DNA of 64,000 nt. Source: Peribacillus alkalitolerans (lineage in GTDB: Bacteria; Bacillota; Bacilli; Bacillales; DSM-1321). The stretch covers positions 62,001 through 126,000 of the forward strand of contig NZ_JAAGVZ010000002.1 in NCBI RefSeq assembly GCF_010882125.1. The letters are read 5' to 3'. Each line of letters starts with the position of its first letter. Position 1 is the first letter of the stretch. This document shows positions 23,589 through 32,442 of the stretch, piece by piece. Below the pieces are notes generated by a model, which saw nothing but the letters and a program-made list of their open reading frames with translations, did no database searches and was not told where the DNA came from. Position numbers and translations under genes: made by a program.

Positions 23589-26270
23589 ATGACTTTAGAT
23601 AATCATTTAATTAATAAAAGATATTATGAAACATTATTAGAGGAAAGTGATTCTCGACACCCAGTGCAAATACTAGGAGAAAAATATTTTGATGAAAACC
23701 AAAATGACCTGCCTGAGCTTTCGTCAATTCGGTTTGCACAAGGGGAAATTTACTTCCTTTTCAAGGATTATGAATCTGCGATTTTTAAATGGGAAAATAT
23801 CAACAATGAACTTGCCTCTTGGGCACAAAAAAATATGGCAGATGCATATATGGAGCTTGAGCTTCTTTCGACTGCAGAGGAATTGTACAAATCGATTACT
23901 TCAGAATCAAGTACATTAAACTCTGAAGTAGCACTACAGTTATTCTCATTATACATAGACATAGAGAAAATCAAACTTGCTGACGGGGTTATTAAAAAAG
24001 CAGTCCAGTCAAACCCTGATTATCCAAATGTAACAAAATTGGCGCGTGCATTTTTTGAAGAACATGAGGACTGGAAAAGTGCAGTCGATCTGGCTTTACA
24101 AGAAGCAATACGAACTCAATCTCTTCATTGGTTTGAGGTTTTAAAGAACTATATAGATTGTGGATATACATGTTCGTTTACACCCTCCTATTTCTCTGAT
24201 GCTTTGACGAATCTATTTCATTTAGATGAAGTCCTTTTCGAAAATATGGCCACTTCCCTGTGGAATAGTTATAAGGGACAAGAGAATTATAAAGCATGGA
24301 TTATAGAATTTAATGCATGGATTTTAAGCAACCTTGAGGATATACAAGGAAAATCCATGCCTGCCTTATCTTCCTTATATGAGGAATCATATTTCCATTT
24401 CCTCACAGGTGGTTATTATATTAAAGAACTAACCAATGTAATTCCGAATTTATTGTCGGCCTGGGTTCATATTTCGGATTCTATTTCGGCCCTATTTGCT
24501 AGTTCGGCTGCTTTATCATGGGATGAAATATTTCCTGGAAGTTTAAATGAAGCAGTCATTGAGGAAGCTACACTTCATATTAAGGAGTCTAATAGTATTT
24601 TCCCTAATATGCTAGATAACTCATTGGAGTTATTTGATTCAATCGTTTCATGGGCTTCAAAACAGGATTTGAATGTAAGCTTCAAGCAAAACTGGCATGT
24701 TCGTGAACTTCTAGAACTTGAGAATCGACGTATCGTAGTTGCAGGTACCTCTGAATTTGCAAAGGCCGCATTCATTAACTCAATTATTGGTGAATCATTC
24801 ATTAAAGAGAGCATAAATTCACTTGGATGGACGATTAAAGATAATGATGAATTTGCCATCCATGAAATTAACGATAAAGGTACAACATCTTTATCTTCAT
24901 TTGAGGATTCAGACCGTCGTAGCATTATGGAAGTAAAACTTCCAAATTCATTCTTGAATCGATATAATCTTTCATTTATCTATAATCCCAATGATAATGA
25001 TAGCTTAGATGAATTCCAATTAGCAGACAGTCTTTTATTTGTAATGGATGCAGGTGCTCCTTTCACAGAAGAAGAATATGAGTTATTAGTTAGGATTCAA
25101 GAAATCTCTCCTAATCTCCCAATACATTTTGTTCTTAATACGATACATGAACAAACGTATGTTGGGAACAATGAGGTTGCTGCCTTAACTGTGAGAGAAT
25201 TTTTCCCTTCTGCAAGTGTTATTAAGCATTCATCACTCCATCCAACTACACAAGGGCTGCATCATTTAGGTGATACAATCCAAGCTTCCCTATCGATGGA
25301 TGGGATGGAAGAATATCGCACATTGAAGATATTCAAAGTTGTTGGAAATACCCTTAAGGAACTGGTGCGGAATCGAATGGTGGTTGAAGACAACCTAGAA
25401 AAATCCATTCAATGGAATGAAGAGATGGTCGGTAAATTAAACGGTGCCATTAACCAGGTAAAAGATTTGGAAAAAGACCATGTTAATAGGATTTCGTCTT
25501 CATATTATTCAATCAAGGATGAAATAAAACAAAAATTGATAGAAGAGATACCTAAACTAATCCGTGATTGTTCTGACATTATTAAGGAAGAAAGTAATTT
25601 TGGTAATATTCATCTAGAATTAAATGATGAAATGAACAATCGAGTTCAATTTTATTTACAAACGACCATCCTACCTGAAACTTATCGATTATTACATGAG
25701 TGGATTGAGGGAGCAAAAGAAGATTTAACTGGAAGCCAGTATTTCCTTAATGATATGGCCGAAGGGTTTAATAATCTGTATAAGGAAGACCGATTGAAGC
25801 TTAATAGTGACTTTAAAATACTAGATGATTGGAGAAGAGATGCAGATCGACTAACGACAAGTGTCCATATGGAAAAAGTGAAGATACTCCTTCGACACAC
25901 TCCTTCTCAAGTCCTTTTGAAAAGTGCAGGAAAGCTTTTTAGTGCGATTTCCCAAAACCAATCTGTCCTTTATAACAAGTATAAAAAATTTGTTGAAACG
26001 GAAGATTATCATAATATTGCGGTACTTATTACAAATAAGTTCCTTCAAAAATTTGAACTTTTTGAACAATCACTAGAACGAGATATTTCAATTTCATTTA
26101 GAGAACCAACCAATGTATTGATAGCGAATGAGAAAGAAGCAAAACAAGAAATTGAAAAAAATAAAAAACAGCTTAGCGAAATGAGAAAAAATCCCCACCA
26201 ATTTGAAGATCCGATAACACTATTTAAGATTAGGCTTCGCCAATCTCGGTTTATGCTTGAAACGAATTAA
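23589..26270 (+). CDS. TPR protein with degenerate dynamin-like GTPase domain
   Basis: 893 residues from ATG 23589 (GGGGGAT ribosome site; upstream codons excluded). The N-terminal ~340 residues are helical with TPR-like units (EIYFLFKDYESAIFKWENI; ADAYMELELLSTAEELYKSI). Around residues 385-395 VVAGTSEFAKAAFINSIIGE aligns with the dynamin P-loop region (GxxSxGKST-FIN-LLG), but the GKS/T is AKA. Later SLLFVMDAGAPFTEEEYELL and FVLNTIHE correspond to the G3 neighbourhood and G4. The last ~300 residues are predicted coiled/helical, like a dynamin stalk. Probably a catalytically degenerate bacterial dynamin-like protein; function unknown. Monocistronic. Confidence 0.6.
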   Translation: MTLDNHLINKRYYETLLEESDSRHPVQILGEKYFDENQNDLPELSSIRFAQGEIYFLFKDYESAIFKWENINNELASWAQKNMADAYMELELLSTAEELYKSITSESSTLNSEVALQLFSLYIDIEKIKLADGVIKKAVQSNPDYPNVTKLARAFFEEHEDWKSAVDLALQEAIRTQSLHWFEVLKNYIDCGYTCSFTPSYFSDALTNLFHLDEVLFENMATSLWNSYKGQENYKAWIIEFNAWILSNLEDIQGKSMPALSSLYEESYFHFLTGGYYIKELTNVIPNLLSAWVHISDSISALFASSAALSWDEIFPGSLNEAVIEEATLHIKESNSIFPNMLDNSLELFDSIVSWASKQDLNVSFKQNWHVRELLELENRRIVVAGTSEFAKAAFINSIIGESFIKESINSLGWTIKDNDEFAIHEINDKGTTSLSSFEDSDRRSIMEVKLPNSFLNRYNLSFIYNPNDNDSLDEFQLADSLLFVMDAGAPFTEEEYELLVRIQEISPNLPIHFVLNTIHEQTYVGNNEVAALTVREFFPSASVIKHSSLHPTTQGLHHLGDTIQASLSMDGMEEYRTLKIFKVVGNTLKELVRNRMVVEDNLEKSIQWNEEMVGKLNGAINQVKDLEKDHVNRISSSYYSIKDEIKQKLIEEIPKLIRDCSDIIKEESNFGNIHLELNDEMNNRVQFYLQTTILPETYRLLHEWIEGAKEDLTGSQYFLNDMAEGFNNLYKEDRLKLNSDFKILDDWRRDADRLTTSVHMEKVKILLRHTPSQVLLKSAGKLFSAISQNQSVLYNKYKKFVETEDYHNIAVLITNKFLQKFELFEQSLERDISISFREPTNVLIANEKEAKQEIEKNKKQLSEMRKNPHQFEDPITLFKIRLRQSRFMLETN

Positions 26271-26292
26271 AAATAACATATAATACAAATAA

Positions 26293-26318
26293 AAGAGACC
26301 GTAATATTGAACGGTCTC
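26293..26318. repeat. target duplication (terminator hairpin), left of remnant B
   Basis: AAGAGACCGTAATATTGAAC plus GGTCTC: a GAGACCG / CGGTCTC hairpin, repeated without a mismatch over 26 bases at 27028-27053. Also serves as the terminator of the upstream TPR gene, now lacking its T-run. Confidence 0.9.
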
Positions 26319-26398
26319 ATCAGATTGTCGACAAAAGGTATCGAGAGTACGCTCTCTCGATACCTTTTGTCATTTTTGATATGTATGGTAGGCGAAAA

Positions 26399-26529
26399 GG
26401 TTGATTTCCGCTCCAGGCGCTTGCTTTCCGGGGGGCGTTCGCCGAGCCTCCTCGTCGCTACCGCTCCTGCGGGGTCTCGCCTGTAACGCTAATCCCCCAG
26501 GAGTCAAGCGCCTTCCGCTCCAATCAACC
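26399..26529. repeat. GC-rich palindromic repeat, left-type, copy B
   Basis: 131 bp, bounded by GGTTGATT and AATCAACC, nearly identical to 2758-2888 and to the reverse of 52216-52345. Confidence 0.88.
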
Positions 26530-26574
26530 AGTGTCCTTGAAAAATCAACTTAAAAACCTGTTCATTAATCTTTA

Positions 26575-26778
26575 TAAATCATCCTCAAGCAACTTTCCAT
26601 GTCCAAGTTGCCATTCTCTATAAATTCATGGATGCAAACATAAACATCACCTGCAAGGACAATTTTATTAATCCTCTTAGGGTTGTCCAACGCATCGGAC
26701 TAAGTGGTCTTGAGGAACAAGTTGTTCAATAGCCAGCATTTCTAATTGTTCTCGTCCATTGATTTGATTTTTCGTCAT
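26575..26778 (-). pseudogene. IS1182-family transposase fragment (most reduced copy)
   Basis: Only the first ~28 codons (TKNQINGREQLEML, VPQDHLVR) remain, fused directly to the C-terminal piece (MRWTTLRG ... RMIYKD stop). The deletion is larger than in remnant A: it starts at DHLVR instead of after GRPSID. Clearly non-functional. Confidence 0.85.
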
Positions 26779-26813
26779 TGTCGCTTATCACCACAAAATT
26801 ATATACAAACACC

Positions 26814-26940
26814 GTTGATTGGAGCGGAGGGCGACGACTCCTGCAGGGAAAGCGTGAGACTTGAGATCCCGCACGAGCGTAGCGAAGGAGGAGGCTCAAG
26901 CCACGCCCGCGGAAAGCGTTCGGCCTTTGCTGCAATCAAC
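26814..26940. repeat. GC-rich palindromic repeat, right-type, copy B
   Basis: 127 bp from GTTGATTGGAGCGGAGG to GCAATCAAC; matches 3318-3444 except for divergence near the end (CGGCCTTTGCTG). Absent from remnant C. Confidence 0.87.
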
Positions 26941-27027
26941 TTCTCTAATTCTTAGATAACTTCTTTCATTGTAAAAGAAAAAGGACTGTAGGCTAACCCG
27001 AAATTCTTCGAGTTTGACTACAGTCTG

Positions 27028-27053
27028 AAGAGACCGTAATATTGAACGGTCTC
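27028..27053. repeat. target duplication (terminator hairpin), right of remnant B
   Basis: Second copy of the 26-bp sequence at 26293-26318, here still followed by the original TTTTCTT and so still a competent terminator for the convergent genes. Confidence 0.9.
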
Positions 27054-27059
27054 TTTTCT

Positions 27060-27419
27060 TCATCCACTTGTTTGTAATACGTTAGGTATGTATGGTGATT
27101 GTTTTGAATCTTCTTTCCGACTGACTTCATCAATCTTTGTTACAAACATTTGGAATACTTTACGTTTTTCTTCTAAATCTTTTATTTCGCCCATTAAGTC
27201 ATGATATTTTTCCTCAAAAGGCTTATGGTACTGTTCCCGTATGGTCTCAATCAGTTCGTCATTTAATGTGGATTGTATCACTTGTTTGGTGATTCCATAC
27301 TTGTACGTATATAACTTCAGTTCTTGTTTTACTTTTTGATATTCCTTGTCTATTTCGCCTAATAACTCTGAAACTTCTTCTTTCCATTCTTCTAATGACT
27401 TTTTTATGTATGATTCCAT
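27060..27419 (-). CDS. hypothetical coiled-coil protein
   Basis: 119 residues, highly charged and almost wholly helical: heptad-like E/K-rich stretches (SLEEWKEEVSELLGEIDKEY; LMGEIKDLEEKRKVFQMFV) with a Tyr-rich centre and a short disordered tail ending NVLQTSG. I do not recognise the family. A reasonable AAGGGGAG ribosome site precedes the ATG. Its 3' end abuts the terminator hairpin that remnant B duplicated; this terminator originally served it and the convergent TPR gene. Confidence 0.65.
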   Translation of the reverse strand: MESYIKKSLEEWKEEVSELLGEIDKEYQKVKQELKLYTYKYGITKQVIQSTLNDELIETIREQYHKPFEEKYHDLMGEIKDLEEKRKVFQMFVTKIDEVSRKEDSKQSPYIPNVLQTSG

Positions 27420-27736
27420 AGAAACTCCCCTTATCTCTCTAATATTTTAGGACATTATGTATGCTCGTTCCCCTTTTTAATTATACTGAGCTTTGATTAC
27501 AGGAGGTTTTCGATTAGATTACGTTCTATTTTAATTATGATTAAGTGCTTGAAATAATTGTAGTAAAGGATTGACAGGACCATGTAAATTCGCCGATTGG
27601 CAAGCCTTACGGGCGAAGACAGATAACTAGGTGCGCTAATACCTTGCTTTTTACTAATCACATTCTTCCATACGATTTATACTTTCATAGAGAAAAAAAC
27701 AAGCAGAGTTAGGTATCATTCTCTGCTTGTTGGTAA
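27420..27736. other. intergenic stretch, nothing coding seen
   Basis: 317 bases. Contains a GC-richer patch (GATTGGCAAGCCTTACGGGC, about 27595-27645) that may be the eroded end of another repeat, and the terminator of the following oxidase gene at the right. No ORF with a ribosome site. Confidence 0.45.
27692..27729 (-). terminator. terminator after FAD oxidoreductase gene
   Basis: CAAGCAGAG / CTCTGCTTG stem followed by TTTTTTTC on the minus strand. Confidence 0.9.
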
Positions 27737-28858
27737 TTATTTAGTTGAAATTGCTTCTTTTACATCGTAATTATTTATATTGATCTCTGTGGAATGACCA
27801 AGTACAAGTTTTGCAAGTTCAGCCCCTACATATGGACCACAAGTCAAACCTGAGGCTCCGAGCCCATTGGCTACTAATATGCCTTTGAAATTTGGTAATT
27901 CCCCAATCACTGGGAGAAATCCAGGAGTAAATGGGCGGTAACCTACCCTCGTTTCAAGAAGCGTTCCATTGGCCAATCCAGGGGCTATTGCTAGTGCCTT
28001 TTTAAGAACTTCAAGGACACCTCCTGCTGTCACTCTGTGATCAAAGCCAACATCATTTTCATGGGTTGCTCCCACCACAACTCGACCGTCCTCAAAAGAT
28101 AAAAGATATTGGTCATTTGGAGGCATAACTACTGGCCATTTACTTGTTTCGAAACCAGGCAATCCAAGGTGAATGATTTGAGCTTTTTGCGGAGTGACCA
28201 AAAATGAGATACCTAAAGGCTCTAATAATTCTTTAGACCAAGCCCCTGCAGTAACAATTACCTGATCGGCTTCAACTATTTTTCCATTTACCTCAATTCC
28301 ATTTACGATATTGTTTGTAAAAACCAGTTTTGCATCACCATTTATCAAATGGACCCCATAGTTGATGGCCACTCTAATCAAAGATGTTCTGACTGCTCTT
28401 CCATTTACTCGACCAGCCCCACTAATATGAACAGAGCTATAGCGATCAGATAGTGGAGGAAATAAGGCCTGGGTTTCACTTGCGGACAAACGAGTGATTT
28501 CTCCGATTTCAGGTGCATCATCGCGACGTTTGTTTGCTCTTTCTTCCAATTTATCTAGTTTCTCTTCTTCGGAATGAAGGCAAATCGCTCCTACCTGGTC
28601 ATATCCCGTGTCGGATTCCCCCACAGATTCCAATTCTTTTATTAAGGTTGGATAGTATTTTGCTCCACCCTTCGCCAGTTGATACCATGCTTTATTACGG
28701 CGCTGAGAAACCCAAGGACAAATGATTCCCGCCGCAGCATCCGTTGCTTGCCCCTTATCCTTTCGATCAACTAGGGTAACTTTTGCACCGTTTTTTGCTA
28801 AGTGGTATGCAGTAGATGCACCTAGGATTCCTGCTCCGACTACAATGAAAGATTTCAT
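27737..28858 (-). CDS. FAD-dependent amino-acid oxidase/dehydrogenase (DadA family)
   Basis: 373-residue flavoprotein of the D-amino acid oxidase superfamily. Rossmann FAD motif at the N-terminus (VVGAGILGASTAYHLAKNGA, with acidic end LVDRKDKG), a conserved AAGIICPW segment, and a C-terminal TRVGYRPFTPGFLPVIGEL and GLGASGLTCGP that close the flavin site. Candidates are glycine/sarcosine oxidase-like or DadA-like dehydrogenase; the lack of thi genes nearby argues against ThiO. Start 28858 follows AAAAGGTG. Monocistronic. Confidence 0.87.
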   Translation of the reverse strand: MKSFIVVGAGILGASTAYHLAKNGAKVTLVDRKDKGQATDAAAGIICPWVSQRRNKAWYQLAKGGAKYYPTLIKELESVGESDTGYDQVGAICLHSEEEKLDKLEERANKRRDDAPEIGEITRLSASETQALFPPLSDRYSSVHISGAGRVNGRAVRTSLIRVAINYGVHLINGDAKLVFTNNIVNGIEVNGKIVEADQVIVTAGAWSKELLEPLGISFLVTPQKAQIIHLGLPGFETSKWPVVMPPNDQYLLSFEDGRVVVGATHENDVGFDHRVTAGGVLEVLKKALAIAPGLANGTLLETRVGYRPFTPGFLPVIGELPNFKGILVANGLGASGLTCGPYVGAELAKLVLGHSTEININNYDVKEAISTK

Positions 28859-29050
28859 TATATACACCTTTTTCTATTTTTATAATTTATTCAGTTATTA
28901 TATAAGACATGTAAATTAGACACAACGAATTGTAATATAGGAATGCATTACAAATGAGTTTATACTTTTTTTCTAAATGATTTCAACTTTAGTTTGTGAT
29001 TAAACTAGGTTTTCTTAATGTAGGGACTGTTCCATAACGGATTGAATGCA

Positions 29051-29085
29051 AAAAGATGTGCTACTAAATACAGCACATCTTTTTT
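29051..29085. terminator. terminator (bidirectional)
   Basis: AAAGATGTGCT / AGCACATCTTT hairpin with A- and T-rich tails, directly after the small membrane-anchored protein gene. Confidence 0.8.
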
Positions 29086-29088
29086 ATA

Positions 29089-29370
29089 TCATTTGTTCTT
29101 TTCTGTCAAATAATGGATAAAACCTTCCCTATGACCTTCATTTTCAATAATTTTCCGTACATAATATGGGTCACTTAATAAACCATGTTTTTTCTCATAT
29201 TCAATAAAGGAATCATTTTTAGGATTTTGAAGAAGAGTTTTATACCACTCTTCCTTATCCAATTCTACCCAAACTTCCTCAATCGTTGGATCTTTAATTC
29301 GGAAGATGTATTTTCGAATAAAATCAAAAAATAGCCCTCCTAATAGTAAACATAAAAATAAGAAAAACAT
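29089..29370 (-). CDS. small membrane-anchored hypothetical protein
   Basis: 93 residues: one N-terminal TM helix (FLFLCLLLGGLFFDFIRKY) and a charged, largely helical cytoplasmic or external tail (YKTLLQNPKNDSFIEYEKK; HREGFIHYLTEKNK). Family not recognised. GGGAGTG ribosome site present and a terminator follows immediately, so it is a real small gene. No neighbour suggests a function. Confidence 0.65.
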   Translation of the reverse strand: MFFLFLCLLLGGLFFDFIRKYIFRIKDPTIEEVWVELDKEEWYKTLLQNPKNDSFIEYEKKHGLLSDPYYVRKIIENEGHREGFIHYLTEKNK

Positions 29371-29535
29371 TCAATCTCACTCCCTCAACCTCATAAAAGA
29401 TACAGGTTAACTGTCAGTTTTGCAAGTGCGAGGTTGAATGTGTTCTTGCTCTTAATTCCTTGATAGTTATTTTTGAATTTAGTTTACATAACAATATTAT
29501 TATTAATTACCTACTCGTTTAATATATAAATGGCC

Positions 29536-29643
29536 CTATTTAAATAACTTACTTCCAAAATCAATATAAAAACCAAAAATGCCGGCCACTAAACAAAGAA
29601 CAACGATGATTACTAACGGAATTATTGATAAGATTTTTTTCAT
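29536..29643 (-). CDS. possible 35-aa single-TM peptide
   Basis: Open frame MKKILSIIPLVIIVV...GIFGFYIDFGSKLFK: basic start, one TM helix, short hydrophilic tail. It lies in the 548-base gap between the small membrane protein and the sporulenol synthase gene. No convincing ribosome site, so it may be unexpressed. The rest of that gap is AT-rich without visible features. Confidence 0.3.
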   Translation of the reverse strand: MKKILSIIPLVIIVVLCLVAGIFGFYIDFGSKLFK

Positions 29644-29918
29644 GCTTATAGTATTAGCAATTTGAATATCCGTTATAACAGAGTTCTATGTCCATTATAT
29701 ATTTTCTTTTTTTAGCCAAATCCACTCGGATCCATAGGCTTCTTGAAGGTAGTGATCATCTATAAAAAATAATTTTATATAGCATCGTTTCGTAAAAACA
29801 TGGAAATGCCACCTATTTTCTCCTTTGAATCAAAAAAGCCTTACTTCATTATTGAAGCAAGACTAAATAATATTCAATATAGGAGAAAAATTTTCTACAA
29901 GATTAATAACATTCTATA

Positions 29919-31751
29919 TCAAATTTCGGGCTGGAGCTGTTTGCGATATTGCCCTAAAGCTATTAAAGGAAAGATTTCATTGTAGCTTTCATAGTAAATA
30001 TAAAAGATCCCAGGTAATCCTAGACCAGTTGGATAAGTGGCACTTCTCTCATCTGATGACTCCTGAATTAATAGAAAATGCACGGCTTTTTTTATAGATT
30101 CAGACTCAACATTAACGCTAGTCAATAAAGTGCCTAATGCCCAAGCTGTCTGTGAAGGGGTACTAAAATGGAGAGGAATATAATTTTCTTTCTCAGCACT
30201 TGAACAGGATTCTCCAAATCCGCCATCATTATTTTGTATTGACTCTAACCATCTGACAGCTTTCATAATTGCCGGATGATCCTTAGGAATTCCAACTGCT
30301 CGCAATCCTGTGACAGCTGCCCAGGTCCCATAAATATAGCAAATACCCCATCTGCCATACCAGCTTCCATTTGGGTTCTGCTCTTTTAAAAGCCAAGATA
30401 CCGCTTTCTTGATCGCTGGATTACTGGTACTATAACCAGCAAAATTTCCTAAGTATTCTAGAACTCTACCAGTAAGATCTGGCGTTGAGTTATCAAGGAG
30501 TGCCTCTTTTGCATTTTCTATGGGCAAATAGGTAAGTAACGATTGATAGGCATTTTTCTCAAAAGCCCCCCAACCTCCATCCGTGTTCTGCATGGAAAGT
30601 AAATACGAAAGTCCCCTGTCTAAAGCTTTCTTCACTTTGGAATTGGAAGAGCCTTGCCTAGTTAATGCACGTAATGCAGCGCTCGTATCATCATTATCTG
30701 GAACGAAAGTGTTAGTGTCAGAAAAACCCCATCCCCCTGCCGTTGCGTTGGGTGCATTTATCGCCCAATCCCCACGTATCACATGTTGTTTTTCCAATAA
30801 ATATTGGTTGGCTTTTTGGATGAGTGGATGGCTTTCAGACATCCCTGCTTCTTGTAGTGAATAGGAAAGTAAGGCGGTATCCCAAATTTGAGAAGGTGAA
30901 TTTTGAACATGTAAACCTTCTTTAGTGGTTGTTATATACCCCATGATCCCTTCAATTGCTCGCTTGATTTTGGGAGAATTTTCATTGGAGCCTAGCGCTA
31001 ATAATGCATAAATCATATAAAACGTAGAGGTGACATAACTGTAGAGAGTTCCATTTATCTCAATTCGTTTCAGCATCAACTTTTTAGCAGCATCATATCC
31101 TGCCCTATGGAGATGAATGGGGGTAAGGGCGATGGATTTGAATATATCGATAAAATATTTGTGCCATGCCTCTCGGTCTTCTTTAAACCACAAACCTTCT
31201 TTTTGCTTCGAAAAGAAGCTTGAGTCAATGGGATGGCTCTTTGAAAACCGCTTATTCATACAAATTATCATAGGTGTAAGATGGACTCTTGCATAGTTGC
31301 TGCAGTGATACATACTAAAAGGAAGCTCAGGCGGAAGCAAAAAATAAGTCATTGGAAAGTAAAAATAGGAAGGATAGGGGTATAAACCATTAACTGCTAG
31401 CATCATCTTGGTAATAAAATGAGCTTTCGATAATCCCCCATGTTCCATGATGAATGCTTCAGCTTTTTTCATTTCTTCATCTACTCGTGAATACTTACCC
31501 GAGATTAACATCGCTGTATATGCTTGAATCGTTGCTGAAACATTCCCATCCTTTTCATCACTATATAATTTCCACGAGCCGTTTGGATTTTGTTGACTTA
31601 CAATCCTTTTTAGCAATGCTTTTACAGTATCATCTGAATTAATCTTTAAGGTACGAATCAACATTATCAACATACAATCCGTAAGAATGGGTCCTTGGAA
31701 GACAAATGACCAAGAACCGTTGCTTGTTTGTAACTTTTCTAATTTTCTCAT
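29919..31751 (-). CDS. sqhC: sporulenol synthase (squalene-hopene-type cyclase)
   Basis: 610 residues from the first ATG. Class II terpenoid cyclase of the SqhC/sporulenol synthase group, which in Bacillus cyclises tetraprenyl-beta-curcumene to sporulenol in spore membranes. Repeated QW motifs (QQNPNGSW, QNTDGGWGAF, QNPNGSWYGRWG, QNNDGGFGES) and the protonating DxDD motif in VPDNDDTSAAL are all present, so it should be active. The ATG at 31751 has no ribosome site; the conserved N-terminus of the family continues 13 codons upstream to an ATA at 31790 preceded by AGAGGG at proper spacing, with no ATG, GTG or TTG in that frame. See findings. Confidence 0.92.
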   Translation of the reverse strand: MRKLEKLQTSNGSWSFVFQGPILTDCMLIMLIRTLKINSDDTVKALLKRIVSQQNPNGSWKLYSDEKDGNVSATIQAYTAMLISGKYSRVDEEMKKAEAFIMEHGGLSKAHFITKMMLAVNGLYPYPSYFYFPMTYFLLPPELPFSMYHCSNYARVHLTPMIICMNKRFSKSHPIDSSFFSKQKEGLWFKEDREAWHKYFIDIFKSIALTPIHLHRAGYDAAKKLMLKRIEINGTLYSYVTSTFYMIYALLALGSNENSPKIKRAIEGIMGYITTTKEGLHVQNSPSQIWDTALLSYSLQEAGMSESHPLIQKANQYLLEKQHVIRGDWAINAPNATAGGWGFSDTNTFVPDNDDTSAALRALTRQGSSNSKVKKALDRGLSYLLSMQNTDGGWGAFEKNAYQSLLTYLPIENAKEALLDNSTPDLTGRVLEYLGNFAGYSTSNPAIKKAVSWLLKEQNPNGSWYGRWGICYIYGTWAAVTGLRAVGIPKDHPAIMKAVRWLESIQNNDGGFGESCSSAEKENYIPLHFSTPSQTAWALGTLLTSVNVESESIKKAVHFLLIQESSDERSATYPTGLGLPGIFYIYYESYNEIFPLIALGQYRKQLQPEI

Positions 31752-31862
31752 TCGAAACTGGATATTGTTTACTAATGATTCATACGATATATGTCATCCC
31801 TCTTTTCCTAAAAGCTATAAATTATATGTATTCAGCTTTATAGGATCCGTATGAAATGAAAT

Positions 31863-32384
31863 TTATGAATGACCTTGTTTTATTACGATCTCTTTCTCTA
31901 AATTCGGTTCTTCATTCCACGCTTTACAAACATCAACCCATCCTCTTGCTCCTGCATATTGTAGGATTTCTTCCAGCGTTAGTTTGATTGCTGAATTAGT
32001 GCTTCCACAAGCAGGAAATAGAGTGTCAAATCGTTTCATCGATACATCTAAATAAACGTCTAAAGGATTTATTAAACCGAAGGGACAAACACCACCAATT
32101 GCATGGCCGGTTTGTATCAATACTTCATCTGGAGAAAGCATACGTGCCTTGAAGCCAAATGTTTCACGAAACTTTTTATTATCCACCTTGGCATCTCCTG
32201 CAGCGACGATTAATATAGCAGATTCTCCTTCGCCTCTAAAGGAGAGGGTCTTTGCAATTCGTGCAGGAATCACACCAATAATATCTGCTGCCTGTTCAAC
32301 GGTCGCACTAAGTCTGTCAAATTCCATAATATCCTTTTCACGATTCCACTGTTTTAAATGAGCTTTTACGCTTTCAATTGACAT
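31863..32384 (-). CDS. YbaK/EbsC family aminoacyl-tRNA deacylase-like protein
   Basis: 173 residues of the YbaK/ProX editing-domain fold. Recognisable parts: SATVEQAADIIGVIPARIAK, SAILIVAAGDAKVDNKKF, and the active-site region TGHAIGGVCPFGL followed by PACGSTNSAIKL. Members hydrolyse mischarged tRNAs (Cys-tRNA(Pro), Ala-tRNA(Pro)). The frame opens at 32402, but AAGGA fits ATG 32384 better. It follows the SDR gene by 58 bases on the same strand and may be the last gene of the long leftward operon. Confidence 0.88.
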   Translation of the reverse strand: MSIESVKAHLKQWNREKDIMEFDRLSATVEQAADIIGVIPARIAKTLSFRGEGESAILIVAAGDAKVDNKKFRETFGFKARMLSPDEVLIQTGHAIGGVCPFGLINPLDVYLDVSMKRFDTLFPACGSTNSAIKLTLEEILQYAGARGWVDVCKAWNEEPNLEKEIVIKQGHS

Positions 32385-32442
32385 AATTTCAGATCCTTTC
32401 ATTACATTATTTTTTCAATCTATAAATTAGTGAAATTAATAT

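Larger units (their letters stand above)
26319..27027 (-). mobile_element. IS1182-type element remnant B (709 bp, complete ends)
   Basis: Ends are ATCAGATTGTCGACAAAAGG on the left and, reversed, CAGACTGTAGTCAAACTCG on the right, i.e. imperfect terminal inverted repeats sharing CAGAyTG...A.ACAAA-like sequence. Inside: an end hairpin (26331-26370), left-type palindrome, a tiny transposase remnant, right-type palindrome. It is flanked by a perfect 26-bp direct repeat made of a terminator hairpin, showing that it arrived by transposition. Non-autonomous. Confidence 0.87.

Noticed and set aside
24575-24925. Antisense frame of 116 codons inside the TPR/pseudo-GTPase gene
   Set aside because: Shadow of the coding strand; Ser-rich composition typical of antisense to acidic helices.
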